Source: JBGFRR01 sp041695045 (GTDB taxonomy: Bacteria > Bacteroidota > Ignavibacteria > UBA10030). From it: 55,014 bases of DNA. Both the position numbers and the translations under genes were made by a program. Below the pieces are notes generated by a model. That model worked only from the letters and a program-made list of their open reading frames with translations. It had not been told where the DNA came from and did not search any database. Below, piece after piece: positions 51,502 to 55,014 of this stretch. Position 1 is the stretch's first letter, and the number at the start of each line of letters is the position of its first letter. The stretch lies in contig JBGFRR010000047.1 of the NCBI GenBank assembly GCA_041695045.1, forward strand, positions 1 to 55,014, written 5' to 3'.

Positions 51502-52398
51502 ATGGCGACACCGCGCGAAATCCGCCGGCGCATCACCGGCGTCAAGAGCACACAGAAAATCACGAAGGCGATGAAGATGGTTGCCGCTTCCAAGTTGCGT
51601 CGCGCACAGGAGGCGATCATGTCCACCCGCCCGTATGCGCGGAAGTTGGGTGAGCTGCTGCGCCATCTTGTAACGAAGGTTGACCCTTCCCTCAACCCTC
51701 TCTTGACGTCACGCGAGGTTGGGAGGGTTGCGATGGCCGTCGTCACGTCGGACCGGGGGCTGTGCGGCGCCTTCAATGCGAACATCATCAAGGCCACAGT
51801 ACAGGAAATTCGTACGATCTACCGTTCCTATTACGAGGCCGACTACGGTTTGAAGCTCATCACCGTCGGCAAAAAAGGATTCGACTACTTCAACAAGCGC
51901 GACTACGACCTGTACGCGCGGCATGTTGGCATCTTTCAGGCGCTGGACTTCAAGCATGCGCGGCAGATTGTTCAAGAGTTAACAGAAGGCTTTCTCGGCG
52001 GCGATTTTGATAAAGTGATCGTCATCTACAATGAATTCAAATCGGTCATCCAGCAAAAGATTGTCGTCGAGCAGCTCCTTCCCATCCCCCCCGAAGAAGC
52101 ACCCGAGGGGGAAACAAAATCCCTCTCGCAAGTCGAATACATCTACGAACCCTCCAGCACCGACATCATCAACGCACTGGTTCCGAGGCACTTGAATTTC
52201 CAGATGTGGCGCATCCTGCTCGAATCCAACGCCGCCGAACAAGGTGCGCGCATGGCGGCTATGGATAACGCGACCGAAAACGCCAAGGAACTAATCCGTG
52301 ACCTCACGCTCTCCTTCAACAAGGCGCGCCAGGCCTCCATCACCAAAGAGCTGCTCGAGATCGTCAGCGGAGCCGAAGCCCTCAAGAAAGCGGGCTAA
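51502..52398 (+). CDS. atpG: ATP synthase subunit gamma
   Basis: 298 aa. The N-terminal helix RRRITGVKSTQKITKAMKMV AASKLRRAQ and the C-terminal helix ENAKELIRDLTLSFNKARQA SITKELLEIVSGAEAL form the rotating central shaft; SDRGLCGAFNANI is a family motif. The start is six nt after atpA. No atpD (beta) or atpC (epsilon) follows, so these must be encoded elsewhere, as is common in the FCB group. Confidence 0.97.
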   Translation: MATPREIRRRITGVKSTQKITKAMKMVAASKLRRAQEAIMSTRPYARKLGELLRHLVTKVDPSLNPLLTSREVGRVAMAVVTSDRGLCGAFNANIIKATVQEIRTIYRSYYEADYGLKLITVGKKGFDYFNKRDYDLYARHVGIFQALDFKHARQIVQELTEGFLGGDFDKVIVIYNEFKSVIQQKIVVEQLLPIPPEEAPEGETKSLSQVEYIYEPSSTDIINALVPRHLNFQMWRILLESNAAEQGARMAAMDNATENAKELIRDLTLSFNKARQASITKELLEIVSGAEALKKAG

Positions 52399-52715
52399 TT
52401 GCGCGGCACCGACCGGGCTTCGCTTCCTTGATTGGCACCCTTTTTTTGTGTACTTTGAACACGTCCTTGAGAGGCCAAGAGCTTCCGAAGTCCCTGGATC
52501 GCCGCCGAACTGGCAGGGATTTCGGAAGCTTTGTTATCGAAAGGAGTTCGCGTCCTGGTGCAAGAACGAATGAAAATCTTGGGTAGGAGGAAACCGGCAG
52601 CTGGGGGAGTGAACGCCGCACGCGGTTTCTTGAAATTCGTCATTCAGTTGCGGCAGGGAAAACCGTTTATTCCGCAAGGGGTTCACCGATTTACATCCCA
52701 TGACGAAAGTTGGCA
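52399..52715. other. Region after atpG with a strong stem-loop
   Basis: No gene is seen between atpG and the small frame at 52716. A T-run lies near 52441, and a 17-bp stem-loop lies at 52480-52530. Confidence 0.6.
52480..52530. terminator. Long stem-loop downstream of the ATP synthase operon
   Basis: AGCTTCCGAAGTCCCTG (52480-52496) pairs with 52514-52530 over 17 positions (one G-U). The loop is 17 nt. It is followed by TTGTT only, so it may be a weak terminator, an mRNA 3'-end stabiliser or another repeat. It lies 82 nt after the atpG stop. Confidence 0.6.
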
Positions 52716-52883
52716 ATGGACAATCAGAATGCTCACGAGAACCGGGACTCAAGACCACCAACGGTAGAAGATCTTGTCAACATTGCACACGAACTTACAC
52801 AGTTGTTCGGGAGTGAAACTCCCTCACAACCCAGCTCTCGTAATGTTCTCCATGTTCCGAGGGAGTTGTACTCCCGAGGATGA
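52716..52883 (+). CDS. Possible 55-aa protein whose C-terminal half is made of P elements
   Basis: The frame starts MDNQNAHENRDSRPPTVEDL and continues VNIAHELTQLFGSETPSQPS and SRNVLHVPRELYSRG. PTVEDL is a common start motif of nucleotidyltransferase-type proteins (from memory), so this may be a truncated relative. Residues from QLFG onward are encoded by the P elements at 52802-52830 and 52856-52880. No clear ribosome site is present. It may be a gene remnant rather than a functional gene. Confidence 0.35.
   Translation: MDNQNAHENRDSRPPTVEDLVNIAHELTQLFGSETPSQPSSRNVLHVPRELYSRG
52802..52830 (+). repeat. P element, copy 4 (plus orientation, minimal loop)
   Basis: GTTGT (52802-52806), TC, GGGAGT (52809-52814), loop GAA, ACTCCC (52818-52823), TC, ACAAC (52826-52830). 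It is the cleanest example: 5 + 6 bp stem, TC/TC mismatch and 3-nt loop. Confidence 0.88.
52856..52880 (-). repeat. P element, copy 5 (minus orientation, variant outer arm)
   Basis: TCC (52856-52858), GA, GGGAGT (52861-52866), loop TGT, ACTCCC (52870-52875), GA, GGA (52878-52880). The GA/GA mismatch shows the inverted orientation relative to copy 4, 26 nt away. The two form an inverted pair as in REP-based BIMEs. Confidence 0.75.
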
Positions 52884-52919
52884 CAGTTTCATTCGAAAGC
52901 TCAATTAGCGAAGCCCTTC

Positions 52920-54254
52920 ATGTTCGAAAGTCTCACTCAAAAACTAGAAACGATCTTCAAGAAGCTGCGCGGTGAAGGCAGGCTCACCGAGGTCAACATC
53001 GCCGAGTCGCTCCGCGAAGTACGCCGCGCACTCCTCGACGCCGACGTCAACTACAGGGTAGCGAAGCAGTTCATCGAAGATGTCCAGAAACGCGCGGTGG
53101 GGCAAGAAGTCCTCACCAGCATCACCCCCGGCCAGCTCATCATCAAGATCATTTACGACGAGATGGTCAAACTGTTGGGGGAGTCAAAAGCGGACATTCA
53201 TTACTCGCCCACGCCTCTTTCCATCGTGCTGGTCGCTGGATTGCAAGGCTCAGGTAAGACAACCTTCTCGGCCAAGCTCGCCCGGTTGTTGAAGTCGAAG
53301 GGGCGCAACCCCCTTCTGGCCGCTGCCGATATCCATCGCCCCGCGGCGGTTGACCAGCTGACCACCCTCGGCGGTCAGATTGATGTTCCGGTGTACGCCA
53401 ACCGCAACGCGGATGCCGTTACGATTGCAGCGAATGCACTCGACCATGCGCGCAAGAATGCGCGCGACACCGTCATCATCGATACTGCCGGCAGGCTCCA
53501 TGTCGATGAGGAAATGATGGCGGAAGTAGCGGTAGTGAAGGAGCGTGTAAAGCCGCACGAGATTCTCTTCGTCGTCGATTCGATGACGGGGCAGGATGCG
53601 GTCAATTCCGCGAAGGCATTCCACGACCGGCTCAACTTCGACGGCATCGTACTGACCAAGTTAGATGGCGACACACGCGGCGGCGCAGCGCTCTCCATCC
53701 GCGCAGTGGTGAACAAGCCCATCAAATTTGCGAGCATCGGTGAGAAACTCGATGCGCTTGAGCCGTTCCACCCGGACCGCATGGCATCGCGCATCCTCGG
53801 CATGGGGGATGTCGTTACGCTGGTGGAGAAAGCGCAGGAGCAGTTGAGCGAGCAGAAAGCGGCTGAGCTTGAAGCGAAACTCCGCCGGTCGCAATTCACG
53901 CTGGAGGATTTTCTGGATCAGCTCCGGCAGATCAAGAACATGGGGCCGCTGAGTCAGGTGTTGAGCATGATTCCCGGCGCCAATCGTCTTCCTGCCAACG
54001 CGCAGGTGGACGATTGGGCTCTCGTGCGCATGGAAGCAATGCTGCAATCCATGACGCGGGAAGAGCGCGAGCGACCGTCGATCATCAACGGGAGCCGGCG
54101 GCGGAGAATTGCGATGGGCAGCGGAACCAGCGTGCAGGAAGTGAATCGCCTGTTGAAGCAGTTTGACGAGATGCAGCGCATGATGAAGAAGCTGTCAAAA
54201 GGCAATATGCGGCGCGCACTGTCCGCCGTCGGCGGGCGCCTGCCGATGAACTGA
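52920..54254 (+). CDS. ffh: Signal recognition particle protein Ffh
   Basis: 444 aa. The N domain (about 1-85, LREVRRALLDADVNYRVAKQ) leads into the GTPase domain with P-loop GLQGSGKTTFSAKLA, DTAGRLHVDEEM, and TKLDGDTRGGAALS. The methionine-rich M domain (about 300-435) contains GSRRRRIAMGSGTSVQEVNRLLKQF, the RNA-binding helix pair, and QFDEMQRMMKK. It binds signal peptides and 4.5S RNA and targets ribosomes to FtsY at the membrane. The 4.5S RNA gene is not in this window. Confidence 0.97.
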   Translation: MFESLTQKLETIFKKLRGEGRLTEVNIAESLREVRRALLDADVNYRVAKQFIEDVQKRAVGQEVLTSITPGQLIIKIIYDEMVKLLGESKADIHYSPTPLSIVLVAGLQGSGKTTFSAKLARLLKSKGRNPLLAAADIHRPAAVDQLTTLGGQIDVPVYANRNADAVTIAANALDHARKNARDTVIIDTAGRLHVDEEMMAEVAVVKERVKPHEILFVVDSMTGQDAVNSAKAFHDRLNFDGIVLTKLDGDTRGGAALSIRAVVNKPIKFASIGEKLDALEPFHPDRMASRILGMGDVVTLVEKAQEQLSEQKAAELEAKLRRSQFTLEDFLDQLRQIKNMGPLSQVLSMIPGANRLPANAQVDDWALVRMEAMLQSMTREERERPSIINGSRRRRIAMGSGTSVQEVNRLLKQFDEMQRMMKKLSKGNMRRALSAVGGRLPMN

Positions 54255-54263
54255 GCATCGTGA

Positions 54264-54576
54264 ATGGGAGACCTGATTGAAGGGATTCGAGAAAAGGTTC
54301 TGAAGGGCTCTTGTGAATATTCTGAACACGCTCTCGATCAAAGTGTGCTCAGAAAAATATCGACCGCTGAGGTTGTGGAAGCTATCAAATCTGGGGAAGT
54401 CATCGAGGATTATCCAAATGACAAATACGGTCCCTAGTTGCTTAATTCTTGGTTGGACACTTCAAGATCGACCTCTACATATTCAATGCAGTTATTCATC
54501 ACGGGAATTGGTCAAGATTATTACGGTTTATGAACCTGATCCGGAAGAATGGATTGATTGGAAAGTGAGGAGATGA
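54264..54576 (+). pseudogene. DUF4258-type toxin-like gene interrupted by a +1 frameshift
   Basis: The frame from the ATG at 54264 reads MGDLIEGIREKVLKGSCEYS, EHALDQSVLRKISTAEVVEA and IKSGEVIEDYPNDKYGP, then stops at 54435. The next frame continues at once with SCLILGWTLQDRPLHIQCSY, SSRELVKIITVYEPDPEEWI and DWKVRR to 54576. Together they make a full DUF4258 pattern (SEHA..., EVIEDYP, CLILG, ITVYEPDPEEW). Removing one C from GGTCCCTAGT (54429-54438) restores the frame. It is either a real mutation, a sequencing error or, less likely, programmed frameshifting. The YgiT-type partner follows at once. Confidence 0.85.
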
Positions 54577-54579
54577 AAC

Positions 54580-54810
54580 ATGAAATGTGATCGTTGTGGC
54601 GGCGAATACGGGGAGAAGCTTGTTACCTACACCATCATGTTTGAAGGAAAATTTCATATCATTGAAGGTGTGCCGGCGAAAGAATGTTCCAAGTGTGGGG
54701 ACAGACTCTATGCTCCGCCAATAGTAGAAAAGATCCAGACAGCGATTTGGAGTCACAAGAAACCCTCCCGTGTCGTTGAAACACCCGTGATTGAATTTGC
54801 ATCGATCTGA
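54580..54810 (+). CDS. YgiT-type zinc-finger protein (antitoxin-like)
   Basis: 76 aa. Two CxxC pairs (KCDRCGGEYG; KECSKCGDRLY) define the zinc finger of the YgiT/MqsA N-terminal type. It is followed by VVEKIQTAIW-like sequence (PIVEKIQTAIWSHKKPSRVV), which in longer family members links to a helix-turn-helix. The DNA-binding domain is absent here, as in many DUF4258 partners. The ATG lies three nt after the DUF4258 stop. Such pairs are presumed toxin-antitoxin units; here the toxin-like gene appears frameshifted. Confidence 0.88.
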   Translation: MKCDRCGGEYGEKLVTYTIMFEGKFHIIEGVPAKECSKCGDRLYAPPIVEKIQTAIWSHKKPSRVVETPVIEFASI

Positions 54811-54828
54811 AACCGTATTTCTTAGTAA

Positions 54829-54902
54829 CTGCCAATGAACCTGTCGGTTCATTCGAAAGATAGATCAAACCGGAGGCTTGATAAAATTCTGCCAATGAAC
54901 CG
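54829..54902. repeat. Direct repeat CTGCCAATGAACC with an adjacent hairpin
   Basis: CTGCCAATGAACC occurs around 54829 and again 60 nt later. At the first copy AATGAACC (54834-54841) pairs with GGTTCATT (54846-54853) around TGTC. No T-run follows. The remaining bases to 55014 show no gene. Confidence 0.6.
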
Positions 54903-55014
54903 ATTCCTATGTTGGAAAGCGTTCTCCGATTGAGCAAGTGGCAGAGGTAACATAGTGACACCAGTGCCTGTTGAGCAGATTTGCTCCAATGGTTGAGACC
55001 TATCTCATGGTGAA

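Overview
The window looks like chromosomal DNA of a free-living bacterium of the Fibrobacterota-Chlorobiota-Bacteroidota (FCB) group, probably near Ignavibacteria or Kapabacteria or an unclassified Bacteroidota lineage. Three lines of evidence point there. Several secreted proteins end in type IX secretion (Por) sorting domains of the NYPNPFNP...YFYRI...K type. There is a SusC/SusD outer-membrane uptake pair. The F-type ATP synthase locus runs I-I-a-c-b-delta-alpha-gamma and lacks beta and epsilon, a split arrangement known from this group. No tRNA, rRNA, CRISPR array or prophage was seen.

Layout. 1-3.1 kb: a minus-strand purA and sensor kinase. 3.06-3.8 kb: the 3' remnant of a secreted subtilase-like protein. 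4-8.1 kb: a very large propeller-bearing histidine kinase and its NarL-type regulator. 8.2-15.2 kb: two repeat-rich secreted proteins. 16-22.7 kb: murA, a membrane-anchored HExxH peptidase, enolase and a phosphohexomutase. 23.1-25.9 kb: a sigma factor / anti-sigma / DUF4097 operon. 26-30.8 kb: a DUF5916 protein, a DUF6036-type two-gene unit and a 23S rRNA uracil methyltransferase. 30.8-31.6 kb: a scar with a second, truncated copy of the methyltransferase 3' end. 31.6-37.7 kb: a CsgG/TolB-like protein, a lipoprotein and the SusCD pair. 38.2-43.3 kb: an M28 peptidase, a REP-associated tyrosine transposase (RAYT), a HEPN/MNT toxin-antitoxin pair and an alpha/beta hydrolase. 43.7-52.4 kb: a glycosyltransferase, mscL, an M23 peptidase, a bactofilin and the ATP synthase operon. 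52.9-54.8 kb: ffh and a frameshifted DUF4258 gene with its YgiT-type zinc-finger partner.

The most striking feature is an unusually dense population of short palindromes of several families. One family (P element) has the form GTTGT-TC-GGGAGT-loop-ACTCCC-TC-ACAAC. A fixed TC/TC internal mismatch gives it an orientation, and its loop can hold a second palindrome. A second family is the (CGTTCCCACG)-(CGTGGGAACG) hairpin. A third comprises CCCGC/GCGGG, CCTGCC/GGCAGG and TCCGCC/GGCGGA hairpins. These sit between genes, often nested or interlocked, and also in frame inside protein-coding genes (M23 peptidase, AtpB, glycosyltransferase, M28 peptidase, hydrolase, the BNR protein). A RAYT gene, the enzyme class known to mobilise REP palindromes, lies in the window flanked by such hairpins. 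The inference is an active or recently active multi-family REP/RAYT system that also inserts peptide-coding hairpins into proteins.
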